From Pseudomonas izuensis (GTDB lineage: Bacteria > Pseudomonadota > Gammaproteobacteria > Pseudomonadales > Pseudomonadaceae), in contig NZ_WTFT01000009.1 in NCBI RefSeq assembly GCF_009861505.1, positions 1-64,000 of the forward strand: 64,000 nt of DNA, written 5' to 3'. The position numbers and the translations under genes were made by a program. The notes beneath the pieces are model-generated. The model worked only from the letters and a program-made list of their open reading frames with translations. It was not told where the DNA came from and did no database searches. Positions 25,420 to 34,573 of the stretch are shown here, piece by piece (position 1 is the stretch's first letter; every line of letters starts with the position of its first letter).

Positions 25420-25902
25420 ATGGGTATCGCTGCCAGCGAACTGTGCCGCTATGTGATCCGCCCGACATTGATTTACCTTGGACGCCATAGCGCCACCGCC
25501 GAATCCCTGCTGCTGGGCATCGCCGCCAGCCAGTCAGCCCTTGGTACCGCACTGCACGACCGCCGTGGACACGGCCTCTATCGAATCGCCGAACCCCGCC
25601 ACCAGGCACTCTGGGACCACTACTTGGCACTCGACCCCGAGCGCGCCAGCCTTGTCCGTGGCCTGGCCAGCCAGCATGCCTTTCTCAGTGGCCCGCACCT
25701 GGAGTTGACCGTCAACCTGCGTTACGCCACCGCCATCGCCTGGCTGCTGGTCGAAGAACAGAACACCCCGCTCCCCGAAGCAGACGACCTGTTGGGAATG
25801 GCCCGAATCTGGCGCCAGACCTTCCAACCCCAAGGTCGCCTGAGAGACTTCACCTACGCCTGGCAAACCTGTGTTTCACCGCTGAATCAGGTTGCCTGCT
25901 GA
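25420..25902 (+). CDS. hypothetical protein upstream of fadL
   Basis: 160 residues, no signal peptide. It is helical with many Ala, Leu and His residues; three segments (LGRHSATAESLLLGIAASQSALG, HQALWDHYLALDPERASLVRGLASQHAFL, YATAIAWLLVEEQNTPLPE) look like amphipathic helices of a small all-alpha fold. I cannot name a family. The ATG at 25420 follows a purine-rich stretch (CGAGGGTTTT). It lies 147 bases before the FadL gene in the same direction, but probably in a separate transcript. Confidence 0.65.
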   Translation: MGIAASELCRYVIRPTLIYLGRHSATAESLLLGIAASQSALGTALHDRRGHGLYRIAEPRHQALWDHYLALDPERASLVRGLASQHAFLSGPHLELTVNLRYATAIAWLLVEEQNTPLPEADDLLGMARIWRQTFQPQGRLRDFTYAWQTCVSPLNQVAC

Positions 25903-26049
25903 TCTCACCTGGATCCAAAGATCGCACAACAGGTCGCGAATCTGGTCGGATTGTCCTACAAAACCGCTCTAAATCAAGCGATACAGCCTATGGCGCTGGA
26001 ACGAAAATGTTGGTAATTTTCGCCCCGGTGATCATCAGGAGTTCTAATA

Positions 26050-27333
26050 ATGAAAAAAGTAATGCTCAAAACCACCATTAGCCTCGCCGTTGCCTTGGCA
26101 TCCACCCAGATCTTCGCAAGTGGTTTTGCCCTCAACGAACAAAGCATCAGCGGGATGGGGACTGGTTACGCCGGGCGTTCTTCTGCTGCCGATGATGCAA
26201 GTACAGTTTTTGGCAACCCTGCCGGCATGTCTCGCCTCAAAGGCCAGCAAATCACTGGCGGTATCGCAGCGATCGACGCCTCCACCGATATCAGCGATGC
26301 CAGCGGCAGTTCAACCGGAACCAACAAAGGCGATATGGTTCCGTTCACTACCGTACCGATGGGTTTCTATACCAATAAACTCAACGATGAATGGTCGGTC
26401 GGTTTTGGTGTCTACGCTCCGTTCGGGCTGATCACCAACTACGAAACCGGCTTTCAGGGCCGCGCTTTCGGCAGCAAGAGCGAAGTCAAGGTCGTCACTC
26501 TGCAGCCAACCGTCAGCTACGCGTTCAACGATAAAGTATCGATCGGTTTTGGCCCTACCATCAACCGGATTTCCGGCGAGCTGCAATCGGACATTTCTCT
26601 CAACCCAAGGACTGGCGACAACAATATCCAGATCAAGGGTGACGATACGGCCTTGGGCTGGAACGCCGGCGTCCTGGTGCAAGCCACCGACACCACTCGC
26701 GTGGGCCTGACCTATCACTCGAAAGTGAACTACAAGCTCGACGGCCACACCGAAGTGACTGCCGGCGGTGGCGTGCCACCTCAGCTGCTCAAATCCAACC
26801 GTTACGATGCCTCGCTGAAGATCGAAACACCTGAGTCCTATGACCTTTCCGTGACTCAGGATATGAACGAGGCCTGGAAACTCTATGCCGGTGCTACCTG
26901 GACTCGCTGGAGCCGCCTGAAAGACATCACCGTCAACAACGAAGGCGTAACCGCAGCCAGCGGTGGTGCCCTCGCCCCACAAATTGTTGGCACCATCACG
27001 GAAGAACAGAACTGGCATGACACCTGGGCCTACGCCGTGGGTACCTCCTACCAGTTGAACAAGCAGTGGGTGCTGCGTACCGGTCTCACCTTTGACCAGT
27101 CGCCGACCAACAACACTGATCGTTCGCCACGCATTCCTACCGGCGACCGGACGATTTTCAGTATCGGTGCGGGCTTCAACCCAACCGACGACTGGACCAT
27201 TGATGTGGCTTACTCCTACCTCCAGGAAGAAGATGTCACTGTCCAACGCACTAACCGCTTGGGTCAGTCCTACAACGCCAAGTACGAAAACAGTGCGAAC
27301 GGTTTCGGTGTTGGTGCGACCTATCGCTTCTGA
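26050..27333 (+). CDS. FadL-family outer-membrane transporter
   Basis: 427 residues with a cleavable signal peptide (cut after ASTQIFA, about residue 24). The FadL N-terminal hatch sequence follows (SGFALNEQSISGMGTGYAGRSSAADDASTVFGNPAGMSRL, with the NPAG motif). Alternating aromatic beta strands run to a final GATYRF, the C-terminal Phe outer-membrane insertion signal. FadL/OmpP1 proteins let long-chain fatty acids or other hydrophobic molecules cross the outer membrane. It has a good AGGAG ribosome binding site and its own terminator. Confidence 0.95.
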   Translation: MKKVMLKTTISLAVALASTQIFASGFALNEQSISGMGTGYAGRSSAADDASTVFGNPAGMSRLKGQQITGGIAAIDASTDISDASGSSTGTNKGDMVPFTTVPMGFYTNKLNDEWSVGFGVYAPFGLITNYETGFQGRAFGSKSEVKVVTLQPTVSYAFNDKVSIGFGPTINRISGELQSDISLNPRTGDNNIQIKGDDTALGWNAGVLVQATDTTRVGLTYHSKVNYKLDGHTEVTAGGGVPPQLLKSNRYDASLKIETPESYDLSVTQDMNEAWKLYAGATWTRWSRLKDITVNNEGVTAASGGALAPQIVGTITEEQNWHDTWAYAVGTSYQLNKQWVLRTGLTFDQSPTNNTDRSPRIPTGDRTIFSIGAGFNPTDDWTIDVAYSYLQEEDVTVQRTNRLGQSYNAKYENSANGFGVGATYRF

Positions 27334-27371
27334 TGATTCCCGGCGAGCTTGAACCGCTCGCCACCGGAATC

Positions 27372-27410
27372 AAAAAAGCCCCGCGCTCTGTACAGAGGCG
27401 GGGCTTTTTT
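27372..27410 (+). terminator. terminator after the fadL-like gene
   Basis: AAAAAAGCCCCGC and GCGGGGCTTTTTT form a long stem with an imperfect centre and a run of six T. Confidence 0.9.
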
Positions 27411-27419
27411 GTTGCCTGT

Positions 27420-27519
27420 TGTAGGAGCGAGCCTGCTCGCGATGGACGTTAACGATAACGCGTGCTGACTGACAGAACGCGGTGCTCTGAGTTTTTCGCG
27501 AGCGGACTCGCTCCTACAG
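27420..27519. repeat. REP pair (REPIN) between fadL and the glutathione peroxidase gene
   Basis: GTAGGAGCGAGCCTGCTCGCGA and the imperfect inverse TTCGCGAGCGGACTCGCTCCTAC, with a GAC in place of the usual AGG. It sits between convergent genes. Confidence 0.9.
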
Positions 27520-27538
27520 GGATCTAACCGGTTTCAAA

Positions 27539-28105
27539 TTATGGGGTGGACGCTAACGGTGGCGAAGCCAGGGCTTTCTCCACCGCCGCGATGAAGTCAG
27601 GATCATCAGGCTTGGTCAGACTGGAGAAACTGGCGATCACCTTGCCCTGGCGATCGACTACGTACTTGTAGAAATTCCACTTCGGCGTACTGCTCTGTTT
27701 GGCAAGCACCTTGAACAGGTGCGTGGCATCGTCGCCGCGGACTTTCTGCGGTTCGGTCATGGTGAAGGTCACGCCGTAATTCACATAGCAGACCTTGGCG
27801 GTCTCTGCGCCGTCCTTGGACTCCTGCTTGAAATCATTGGACGGCACGCCGATTATCTCCAGCCCCTGCCCCTTGAAACGTTGATTCAACGCCTCAAGGC
27901 TTTTGAATTGCGGCGCGAAGCCACAGAAACTCGCGGTATTGACCACCACCAACGGCTTGCCGGCAAAGCGCTGGCACAAATCGATGGATTCATTGGCGCG
28001 CAACTTGGGTAATGAACCTTGCAGCAACTCGGGGCACTGTGCCGCTTGAGCCAATCCGGTAAACGCTACCAGTAACGCAGGAACTGCAAACCAGCGCATC
28101 AGCAT
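27539..28105 (-). CDS. periplasmic glutathione-peroxidase-like thiol peroxidase
   Basis: 188 residues with a signal peptide (cut after GLAQA, about residue 22), so periplasmic. The GPx fold is marked by [20 protein letters not shown] (peroxidatic Cys in place of selenocysteine), [16 protein letters not shown] and the [14 protein letters not shown] block with the catalytic Trp-Asn. Bacterial members usually use thioredoxin-like reductants. The start at 28105 has AGGAAG seven bases upstream. Confidence 0.92.
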   Translation of the reverse strand: MLMRWFAVPALLVAFTGLAQAAQCPELLQGSLPKLRANESIDLCQRFAGKPLVVVNTASFCGFAPQFKSLEALNQRFKGQGLEIIGVPSNDFKQESKDGAETAKVCYVNYGVTFTMTEPQKVRGDDATHLFKVLAKQSSTPKWNFYKYVVDRQGKVIASFSSLTKPDDPDFIAAVEKALASPPLASTP

Positions 28106-28171
28106 ATCGGTGCTTCCTTGTGAGGAATCGTCAGGAATTGAAGTTACTCGTCCTCACATCCTGCTAGCAAG

Positions 28172-28294
28172 CTAACAAACCGCCATACCCAACTGCATCA
28201 ACGCCAACCCACCCTGATGCCAACCCCACCAGGCCAGGGCCAGCAGCAACGCACAGACAGCAATCAGGGTGATTCGCGGCCAGAGACGGTTCAT
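28172..28294 (-). CDS. 40-residue membrane protein, coupled to the MFS gene
   Basis: The ATG at 28294 overlaps the TGA of the MFS gene (ATGA). The 41-codon frame reads MNRLWPRITLIAVCALLL followed by ALAWWGWHQGGLALMQLGMAVC and a TAG stop. One transmembrane helix (about residues 8-25) is followed by a Trp-rich turn and a second weakly hydrophobic part. Because it has no separate ribosome binding site beyond the overlap, it must depend on translation of the transporter. It may be a small subunit or modulator of that transporter. Its reality rests on the overlap and composition only. Confidence 0.6.
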   Translation of the reverse strand: MNRLWPRITLIAVCALLLALAWWGWHQGGLALMQLGMAVC

Positions 28295-29499
28295 ATCGCA
28301 CTCATTTGGGATTGCAGCCGCGCCACCGGCTGCTCACGCACCGGCCAGTTGAGGGCGGCGGCCATCAGGCTCAGGAGAATCGCTACCTGCCAGATCAAGT
28401 CATAGCTCCCGGTTCGATCGTACACCACCCCGCCCAACCAGCCACCGAGGAACGAGCCGAGCTGGTGAAACAGGAACACAATCCCGCCGAGCATGGACAG
28501 ATTCCGTACGCCGAACAAGGTCGCGACCGTGCCGTTGGTCAAGGGCACCGTCGACAGCCAGAGGAAGCCCATGGCCATCCCGAACAGATAGGCGGTTGTT
28601 GTGGTCACCGGTGCCCACAGGAACAGCGCAATCACTACCGCCCGCAGCACATACAGCCCCGTGAGCAACCGTGGCTTGGACATGCGCCCGCCCAGCCAGC
28701 CTGCGGTGTAGGTGCCGAAGATATTGAACAGGCCGATCAGCGCCAACACCGTGGTGCCGACCGTCGCCGGCAGATGCTGATCCACCAGGTACGCCGGCAA
28801 GTGCACGCCGATGAATACCACCTGAAAACCGCAGACAAAAAAACCGAACGCCAACAGCCAGAACCCTGAATGCGAGCAGGCTTCGTGCAGGGCCTCGGAC
28901 AACGTTTGCTCATGGCCGAGCACCGGCAAGGGTTTGTCCTTGAGCATGCTCACCAGCGGCACGATCAGTGCCACCAGCAGTCCCAGCGCCAACAGGGCCG
29001 TGGACCAACCGAGCCAGCCGATCAACCCCAGCGTGCCGGGCAGCATGGCGAACTGGCCGAACGAACCGGCGGCGCTGGCAATGCCCATGCCCATGCTGCG
29101 CTTCTCCGGTGGAACCGCTCGCCCGACCACGCCGAGGATCACCGAAAACGAAGTACCGGACAGGCCGATACCGATCAACAGACCGGCACTCAACGACAAG
29201 GTCACCGCCGAGTCGGACATGCCCATGAACACCAGGCCCAAGGCGTAAAATACGCCACCGATGAGCACCACTTTCGCCGCACCAAAGCGGTCGGCCAGCG
29301 CGCCGGTGAAGGGCTGCGCCAGGCCCCAGATCAGGTTTTGCAGGGCGATGGCGAAGGCAAAGACCTCACGCCCCCAGCCGAACTCGGCACTCATCGGTGC
29401 CAGGAACAGGCCGAAGCCATGTCGCACTCCCAGAGACAACGCAAGAATCAGCGCACTCCCCAACAGCACCCAACCGCACGTACGCCACATCGATGTCAT
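28291..29499 (-). CDS. MFS transporter regulated by MarR
   Basis: 402 residues from the ATG at 29499; twelve hydrophobic helices. It resembles the monocarboxylate-type MFS group (LGVRHGFGLFLAPMSAEFGWGREVFAFAIALQNLIWGLAQPF) with the loop motif GALADRFGAAKVV. The substrate is unknown. A palindromic operator, GCGGGTATATACCCGC, lies 16 bases upstream of the start. It follows the MarR regulator by 52 bases in the same direction and overlaps a 40-residue membrane protein downstream. Confidence 0.88.
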   Translation of the reverse strand: MTSMWRTCGWVLLGSALILALSLGVRHGFGLFLAPMSAEFGWGREVFAFAIALQNLIWGLAQPFTGALADRFGAAKVVLIGGVFYALGLVFMGMSDSAVTLSLSAGLLIGIGLSGTSFSVILGVVGRAVPPEKRSMGMGIASAAGSFGQFAMLPGTLGLIGWLGWSTALLALGLLVALIVPLVSMLKDKPLPVLGHEQTLSEALHEACSHSGFWLLAFGFFVCGFQVVFIGVHLPAYLVDQHLPATVGTTVLALIGLFNIFGTYTAGWLGGRMSKPRLLTGLYVLRAVVIALFLWAPVTTTTAYLFGMAMGFLWLSTVPLTNGTVATLFGVRNLSMLGGIVFLFHQLGSFLGGWLGGVVYDRTGSYDLIWQVAILLSLMAAALNWPVREQPVARLQSQMSAI

Positions 29500-29514
29500 T
29501 CTTGTTCTCCGGGC

Positions 29515-29530
29515 GCGGGTATATACCCGC
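29515..29530. promoter_or_regulatory. 16-bp palindrome, probable MarR operator for the MFS gene
   Basis: GCGGGTATATACCCGC is a perfect palindrome located between the marR stop and the MFS start. A one-mismatch relative (CGTGTATATACCCG) lies just upstream of the marR start at 29961-29974. Two such sites around a MarR gene are the normal pattern of autoregulation plus target control. Confidence 0.7.
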
Positions 29531-29551
29531 TTAAGATCGAACAAACCGGCA

Positions 29552-29956
29552 TTACGCCAGTTCGTCCAGCAACTTCAACAACATTTCACGCTTTTCGGCC
29601 CCCAGCCGATCAACCAACCGCTGTTGCGCCGCCTCCCAGGCCGGCAAGGCTGCCTGCAACCGCTCAGCCCCGGCTTCGGTGAGCAGGACGATACGATTAC
29701 GCATGTCCTCGCCTTCCACCAGCGTCACCAGGCCCTCACCTTCCAGCACCCGCAAATTGCGCCCCAGGGTGCTGCGATCCAGCCCCATGGCTTCCGCCAG
29801 GATGGAAATGCTCGGTTGATCCAGGCGCTGCAGATTGCACAGCAAAGAATACTGCGCGACGTTGATCCCGAAGCCGTCGAGAGCGCCGTCGTAATGCCTG
29901 CTGACGCCACGGGCGGCGCGACGCAGGTTGATGCATAAACATTGGGAGTCGAGCAT
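29552..29956 (-). CDS. MarR-family transcriptional regulator
   Basis: 134 residues, with the MarR winged helix: ISILAEAMGLDRSTLGRNLRVLEGEGLVTLVEGEDMRNRIVLLTEAGAERL (about 49-100), including the wing residues Asp-x-Arg. Two Cys in the first eight residues (LDSQCLCINLRRA) could sense thiol oxidation or electrophiles, as in OhrR-like members. The ATG at 29956 lies five bases from an operator-like sequence, so the protein probably represses itself and the MFS gene downstream. Confidence 0.9.
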   Translation of the reverse strand: MLDSQCLCINLRRAARGVSRHYDGALDGFGINVAQYSLLCNLQRLDQPSISILAEAMGLDRSTLGRNLRVLEGEGLVTLVEGEDMRNRIVLLTEAGAERLQAALPAWEAAQQRLVDRLGAEKREMLLKLLDELA

Positions 29957-29960
29957 GGTG

Positions 29961-29974
29961 CGTGTATATACCCG
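29961..29974. promoter_or_regulatory. probable MarR operator upstream of its own gene
   Basis: CGTGTATATACCCG matches the inner 14 bases of the palindrome at 29515-29530 with one mismatch. Binding here would cover the ribosome binding site and transcription start of marR. Confidence 0.6.
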
Positions 29975-30010
29975 TGGTGAGAAGACTGCAAATTAATGTT
30001 ACACCGATCC

Positions 30011-30103
30011 TGTAGGAGCAAAGCTTGCTCGCGATGGCCGTTACGCGGATTCAGACAGGAAACCGCGTCATCGTTCATCGCGAGCAAGCATTGCTCCTAC
30101 AAA
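30011..30103. repeat. REP pair (REPIN) overlapping the cobS 3' end
   Basis: TGTAGGAGCAAAGCTTGCTCGCGATG and the inverse CATCGCGAGCAAGCATTGCTCCTACA. The right-hand unit supplies the TAG stop codon of cobS (30097-30099). Confidence 0.92.
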
Positions 30104-30825
30104 GCGAGACCCACCAGCACCACCATCTCCAGCAACTCCAGCAACGCCCCCGCCGTATCGCCCGTCGTGCCGCCCAATCGCCGCAGCATCACTTGCCTAA
30201 GCCAGAGGAACACCAGGACCGCCAGCACCACGGCAACAAGACCGCTGACACCCGCGATCAACACACAGGCCAACGCGCTGACCGCCAACACCTGCTTACC
30301 CGCCAACCGCGGAAGATGATCGGCCAGCGCCTGCCCCAATCCACCGGGACGCACATAGGGCGTCGTCAGGAATAATCCGAGCAATGCGCTACGCCCCAGC
30401 AACGGAACGATGATCAGCATCACCGCGTTTTGCTGCTCGATCAACGCCAGCAACGCGGTGAATTTAAGCAGCAACACCAACACCAGCGTGACCACCGCGA
30501 TCGGTCCGCTGCGCGGGTCTTTCATGATAGTCAGCGTGCGCTCGCGATCACCGAATCCGCCGAGCCAGGCATCGGCGCTGTCGGCCAGACCGTCCAGGTG
30601 CAGCGCTCCGCTGAGCAATACCCAAACCGTCAGCAACAGTGCGGCATGCAGCAACAGTGGCGCCCCCAGCAACAGCCAGTTCACCCCCCACAAAATACCG
30701 CCGAACAATAAACCCACCAGCGGATAAAACAGCAGCGACCGCCCCAGTTCCTGCGGTGCCGGCATGCCCGGCAAACGAATCGGCAGGCTGCTGAGGAATT
30801 GCAGGGCGATCCAGAACGGCAACAT
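30097..30825 (-). CDS. cobS: adenosylcobinamide-GDP ribazoletransferase (cobalamin synthase)
   Basis: 242 residues, inner-membrane with six to seven helices. CobS joins adenosylcobinamide-GDP to alpha-ribazole (or its phosphate), the last assembly step. The signature LSGALHLDGLADSADAWLGG, with its acidic residues, and the MKDPRSGPIAV motif are intact. It is the last gene of the cobalamin operon, three bases after cobC. Its stop codon comes from a REP element. It is called cobV in the older Pseudomonas naming. Confidence 0.95.
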   Translation of the reverse strand: MLPFWIALQFLSSLPIRLPGMPAPQELGRSLLFYPLVGLLFGGILWGVNWLLLGAPLLLHAALLLTVWVLLSGALHLDGLADSADAWLGGFGDRERTLTIMKDPRSGPIAVVTLVLVLLLKFTALLALIEQQNAVMLIIVPLLGRSALLGLFLTTPYVRPGGLGQALADHLPRLAGKQVLAVSALACVLIAGVSGLVAVVLAVLVFLWLRQVMLRRLGGTTGDTAGALLELLEMVVLVGLAL

Positions 30826-30827
30826 GG

Positions 30828-31403
30828 TCAGCGCACTTCCTTTAACAAGCCGTCGGACTGTACCGATAGCGAGAACAACGCACCGTGACCCACTTCGACA
30901 TTCAGCAACTGCTCACGGGGCAAGCCTCGCGCCTGGGCCAGCAACAAACGCATGACCCCGCCATGACTGATCAGCAGCACCCGCTCCCCGGCGTACGCCG
31001 CCTGCAAACGCGCCACTGCCGCCAGCACTCGCGCTGAAAACTCGGCCACTGGCTCACCCTGTGGCGGAGTGAATGAATAAGGGTCAGCCCAAAACAATCC
31101 CAGGCCTTCGGCATCGGTTTCCATCAGCGCCACAGCGCTCTGCCCTTCCCACGCGCCGAAGTGCAGCTCTCGCAGGTCTGGATCGAACTCCACCGGCAAG
31201 CCCGAGTGCGCGGCGAGTTCTTCAGCGAAGCGCGCACAACGCTGCAACGGTGAGCTGACCAGACGGTCCCAAGGCCCCTGCTCCATCACCGCTGCGCGCA
31301 TCTGCTGCCAACCCTTTTCGGTCAGCGCGTCATCGAGGCTGCCGCGCAAGCCACCGCCAAGTTCGGTTTCGCCATGGCGCAGCAGATCCAGACGCAACAT
31401 CAT
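30828..31403 (-). CDS. cobC: alpha-ribazole phosphatase
   Basis: 191 residues of the histidine phosphatase superfamily. The phosphohistidine motif [12 protein letters not shown] is at about residues 7-18, and the second catalytic His is in [12 protein letters not shown]. It removes the phosphate of the nucleotide loop precursor. The ATG at 31403 overlaps the cobT stop (ATGA). This cobC (phosphatase) must not be confused with the Pseudomonas denitrificans cobC, which is the decarboxylase at 34570. Confidence 0.9.
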   Translation of the reverse strand: MMLRLDLLRHGETELGGGLRGSLDDALTEKGWQQMRAAVMEQGPWDRLVSSPLQRCARFAEELAAHSGLPVEFDPDLRELHFGAWEGQSAVALMETDAEGLGLFWADPYSFTPPQGEPVAEFSARVLAAVARLQAAYAGERVLLISHGGVMRLLLAQARGLPREQLLNVEVGHGALFSLSVQSDGLLKEVR

Positions 31404-32455
31404 GCCGGACGATCCGCGACCGCGGCTTCAGCGAACGTCGCCATCTGCCCATGCAGATCACACGCCAGCCGCAACAATGGCACCGCCAGCGCAGCCCCGC
31501 TGCCTTCACCCAGTCGCAAGCCGAGATCGAGCAGTGGCTCGGCACTCAAGGATTCCAACACATGTCGATGCCCCGGCTCGGCGCCACGATGACCGAACAA
31601 CAACCACGGGCGGCATTGTGGATTCAGGCGCACGGCAACCAACGCCGCGACGCTGCAAATGAAGCCGTCCACCAGCACCGCAACGCCTTCCTGGGCACAG
31701 GCCAGATAGGCCCCGACCAATGCCGCGATTTCGAAGCCACCCAGGTTCAGCAGGGTTTGCAACGCATCGCCACGCCGGGCACCGTGCAAGGCCAATGCAC
31801 GCTCGATCACCAAAGCCTTGTGGCTGACGCCCGCCGCATTCAACCCGGTGCCAGGCCCGGTCAGGTGCCCCACCGGGCAATCCAGCACGGCACAGGCCAG
31901 CGCACTGGCGGCGGTGGTATTGCCGATACCCATCTCGCCACCGATAAACAACTGCGCACCGGTTTTTTTGGCCCGCAGCACGCTGTCACGACCAGCCTGC
32001 ATCGCGAGTTCGCCTTGAGCCACGGTCATCGCCGGGCCCTGCACAAAATTTGCGGTGCCCGGGCCGATGTTCAGGTGACGCACCCCCGGCAGGCTCAGCG
32101 ATGGCGTAATCGTCCCGAGATCCACCACCTCAAGGGCAGCCCCCAACTGCCGCGCCAGCACGCTGATTGCCGCGCCGCCGCTGACGAAGTTGTGCAGCAT
32201 TTGCCCGGTGACTTCCTGGGGAAACGCCGACACCCCTTCGGCCACCACGCCGTGGTCGCCAGCAAAAATCGTGATCGAAACCTGCTCCAGACTCGGTTTG
32301 ACCCGCCCCTGCAATCCCGCCAGTTGTACTGCTACCGACTCCAGCTGACCGAGGGAACCCGCCGGCTTGGTCAATTGTTGTTGGCGGGCCTGGGCCTGCT
32401 CGACCGCCTGGGCATCGATCGGTTTGCACGGGTTCAGCCACCAGGATGGGGTCAT
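31400..32455 (-). CDS. cobT: nicotinate-nucleotide-dimethylbenzimidazole phosphoribosyltransferase
   Basis: 351 residues, the usual length. CobT activates DMB to alpha-ribazole phosphate. Conserved blocks are [48 protein letters not shown] and the C-terminal [16 protein letters not shown] with the catalytic Glu. The ATG at 32455 overlaps the cobU stop by four bases, so the two are translationally coupled. It is called cobU in older Pseudomonas naming. Confidence 0.95.
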   Translation of the reverse strand: MTPSWWLNPCKPIDAQAVEQAQARQQQLTKPAGSLGQLESVAVQLAGLQGRVKPSLEQVSITIFAGDHGVVAEGVSAFPQEVTGQMLHNFVSGGAAISVLARQLGAALEVVDLGTITPSLSLPGVRHLNIGPGTANFVQGPAMTVAQGELAMQAGRDSVLRAKKTGAQLFIGGEMGIGNTTAASALACAVLDCPVGHLTGPGTGLNAAGVSHKALVIERALALHGARRGDALQTLLNLGGFEIAALVGAYLACAQEGVAVLVDGFICSVAALVAVRLNPQCRPWLLFGHRGAEPGHRHVLESLSAEPLLDLGLRLGEGSGAALAVPLLRLACDLHGQMATFAEAAVADRPA

Positions 32456-32973
32456 AACGCAGTTCCTTTCAGAGTGAGGGGCAGGCCGGCGACGGTCAGG
32501 ACGACTCGCTGACAACGCTCGGCCAGAGCTTGATGCAGCCAACCGGCTTCATCGACATAGCGGCGAGTCAATTCGCCCAGCGGCACGACACCCATTCCGG
32601 TCTCGTTGCTGACAAAAATGATTTCACCCGGCAACGACGCCAGGCACTCCAGCAGCGCATCGCGTTCAACGTTCAAGCGTTCGGCATCGCCCTGCATCAG
32701 CAGGTTGGTCAGCCACAGCGTCAGGCAATCCACCAACAGGCAATGATCGGCGCGAGCGTTTTCACGCAGGACGCGGGCCAGCTCCAAAGGCTCTTCGATC
32801 AAGGCCCATTCGGCAGGGCGACGGGCGCGGTGATGGGCGACCCGGTCGCTCATTTCGCCGTCCAGGGGTTGGCTGGTGGCGATGTAGGTCACCTGGAGTT
32901 GACTGTCTGTTGCCAGTTTTTCAGCCAGGCGACTCTTGCCGGAGCGGGCGCCGCCGAGGATCAGTTGGAGCAT
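32452..32973 (-). CDS. cobU: adenosylcobinamide kinase/guanylyltransferase
   Basis: 173 residues. The P-loop [15 protein letters not shown] is at residues 6-20; the guanylylated histidine region is [21 protein letters not shown] and [12 protein letters not shown] are further conserved blocks. It phosphorylates cobinamide and transfers GMP. A REP pair of about 100 bases separates it from cobQ upstream. It overlaps cobT downstream. It is called cobP in older Pseudomonas naming. Confidence 0.95.
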   Translation of the reverse strand: MLQLILGGARSGKSRLAEKLATDSQLQVTYIATSQPLDGEMSDRVAHHRARRPAEWALIEEPLELARVLRENARADHCLLVDCLTLWLTNLLMQGDAERLNVERDALLECLASLPGEIIFVSNETGMGVVPLGELTRRYVDEAGWLHQALAERCQRVVLTVAGLPLTLKGTAL

Positions 32974-33010
32974 GGTTCATTCCTTAAAATCTTCGGTGAG
33001 GTTACTGGCC

Positions 33011-33106
33011 TCATCGCGGGCAAGCCCGCTCCCACAAGGATCGAGACTATTCATAGCTTTTTTGCCCACCCACGGAACCTGTGGGAGCGGGCTTGCCCGC
33101 GATGAG
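33011..33106. repeat. REP pair (REPIN) inside the cobalamin operon
   Basis: CTCATCGCGGGCAAGCCCGCTCCCAC and its inverse GTGGGAGCGGGCTTGCCCGCGATGAG, in the only sizeable gap of the operon (cobQ-cobU). As RNA it would form two strong hairpins or one long one and could reduce expression of the distal genes or mark a processing site. Confidence 0.93.
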
Positions 33107-33121
33107 GCCGGAACAGTCACC

Positions 33122-34573
33122 CTAGATTCCGCACAGTTCACGCAACAGCCCGGTATCCAGATGCTTCTCCACCAGATCCGCCAACCGCTCGATATCCCGC
33201 TCGCGCAACCCGTGGTAATCCACATCCTGCACGGCCTGCAATCCCGCCCATCGCAGCAGCGCACTGCACGCCGCCGGCGACTCGAACAGGCCATGCAGGT
33301 AGGTGCCGAAAATCTGCCCATCGACACTTTGCGCGCCATCGCAACGCCCGTCATCGAGCTGCACCGCGGCGTTTTCCAGTGCCGGGCCAGTGGTCACGCC
33401 GGCGTGGATTTCATAACCGCTGACCTCAGCGTTTTCCAGTGCCAGATGCCCGCGCACATTGCGCAGTTGCTTCTCTTCTTCGAGGCGGGTTTCGAAGGCC
33501 AGCAAACCCAAACCGGCGCTGGAGCCCGGTGCGCCTTCCAGGCCCAGCGGGTCATGCACTTGCCCGCCGAGCATCTGCAGGCCACCGCAGATGCCCAGCA
33601 ATTTCCCGCCATAACGCAGATGACGGGAGATGGCGGTTTCCCAACCGTTGGCCCGCAAATACGCGAGGTCGCTGCGCACGCTTTTTGAGCCTGGAAGAAT
33701 GATCAGGTCGGCCGGCGGGATCGCCTGGCCGGGGCCGATGAATTGCAGATCCACTTGCGGATGCAGGCGCAGCGGATCGAAATCGGTGTGGTTGCTGATG
33801 CGCGGCAACACCGGCACCAGCACTTTCAGCACCCGCTCGGCCTTGTCGGTCTGGCGCTGATCGATACCGTCCTCGGCTTCCAGGTGCAGGTCCATCACAT
33901 ACGGCAATACGCCGATCACCGGTTTGCCGGTGCGCTGTTCCAACCAGTCCAGGCCCGGTTGCAACAGCGCGATGTCACCGCGAAAGCGGTTAATGATGAA
34001 GCCCTTGACCCGTGCCTGTTCACTGGGCGACAGCAACTCCAGCGTACCCACCAGATGGGCGAATACCCCGCCACGGTTGATGTCGGCGATCAGCACCACC
34101 GGGCAATCCACCGCTTCGGCAAAGCCCATGTTGGCAATGTCGCCAGCACGCAGATTGATCTCGGCCGGTGAACCGGCGCCCTCGACCATCACCAGCGGAT
34201 AGGCCGCGCTCAACCGTGCATGGGAAGCCAGCACCGCTTGCATGGCGATGGCCTTGTAGTCGTGATAAGCCACGGCGTTCATGGTCGTGACTGCACGACC
34301 GTGGATGATCACCTGGGCACCGGTGTCGCTGTTGGGTTTGAGCAGCACCGGGTTCATGTCGGTATGCGGTTCGAGATAAGCGGCTTGGGCCTGTACCGCT
34401 TGCGCACGGCCGATCTCTCCACCGTCAGCCGTCACCGCACTGTTGAGCGCCATGTTCTGTGGCTTGAATGGCACCACGCCCACGCCCTGACGCGTGACCC
34501 AGCGGCACAGCGCCGTCACCAGCGTGCTTTTGCCGGCGTCGGAGGTGGTGCCTTGCACCATCAACGTGGTCAT
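33122..34573 (-). CDS. cobQ: cobyric acid synthase (glutamine-dependent amidase)
   Basis: 483 residues. The N-terminal dethiobiotin-synthetase-like ATP domain begins [20 protein letters not shown]. The C-terminal class I glutamine amidotransferase-like domain has [11 protein letters not shown], with the nucleophile Cys, and the catalytic His in TYLHGLFE. It adds four amides to adenosylcobyrinate a,c-diamide. The ATG at 34573 overlaps the upstream cobD stop by four bases. Confidence 0.96.
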   Translation of the reverse strand: MTTLMVQGTTSDAGKSTLVTALCRWVTRQGVGVVPFKPQNMALNSAVTADGGEIGRAQAVQAQAAYLEPHTDMNPVLLKPNSDTGAQVIIHGRAVTTMNAVAYHDYKAIAMQAVLASHARLSAAYPLVMVEGAGSPAEINLRAGDIANMGFAEAVDCPVVLIADINRGGVFAHLVGTLELLSPSEQARVKGFIINRFRGDIALLQPGLDWLEQRTGKPVIGVLPYVMDLHLEAEDGIDQRQTDKAERVLKVLVPVLPRISNHTDFDPLRLHPQVDLQFIGPGQAIPPADLIILPGSKSVRSDLAYLRANGWETAISRHLRYGGKLLGICGGLQMLGGQVHDPLGLEGAPGSSAGLGLLAFETRLEEEKQLRNVRGHLALENAEVSGYEIHAGVTTGPALENAAVQLDDGRCDGAQSVDGQIFGTYLHGLFESPAACSALLRWAGLQAVQDVDYHGLRERDIERLADLVEKHLDTGLLRELCGI

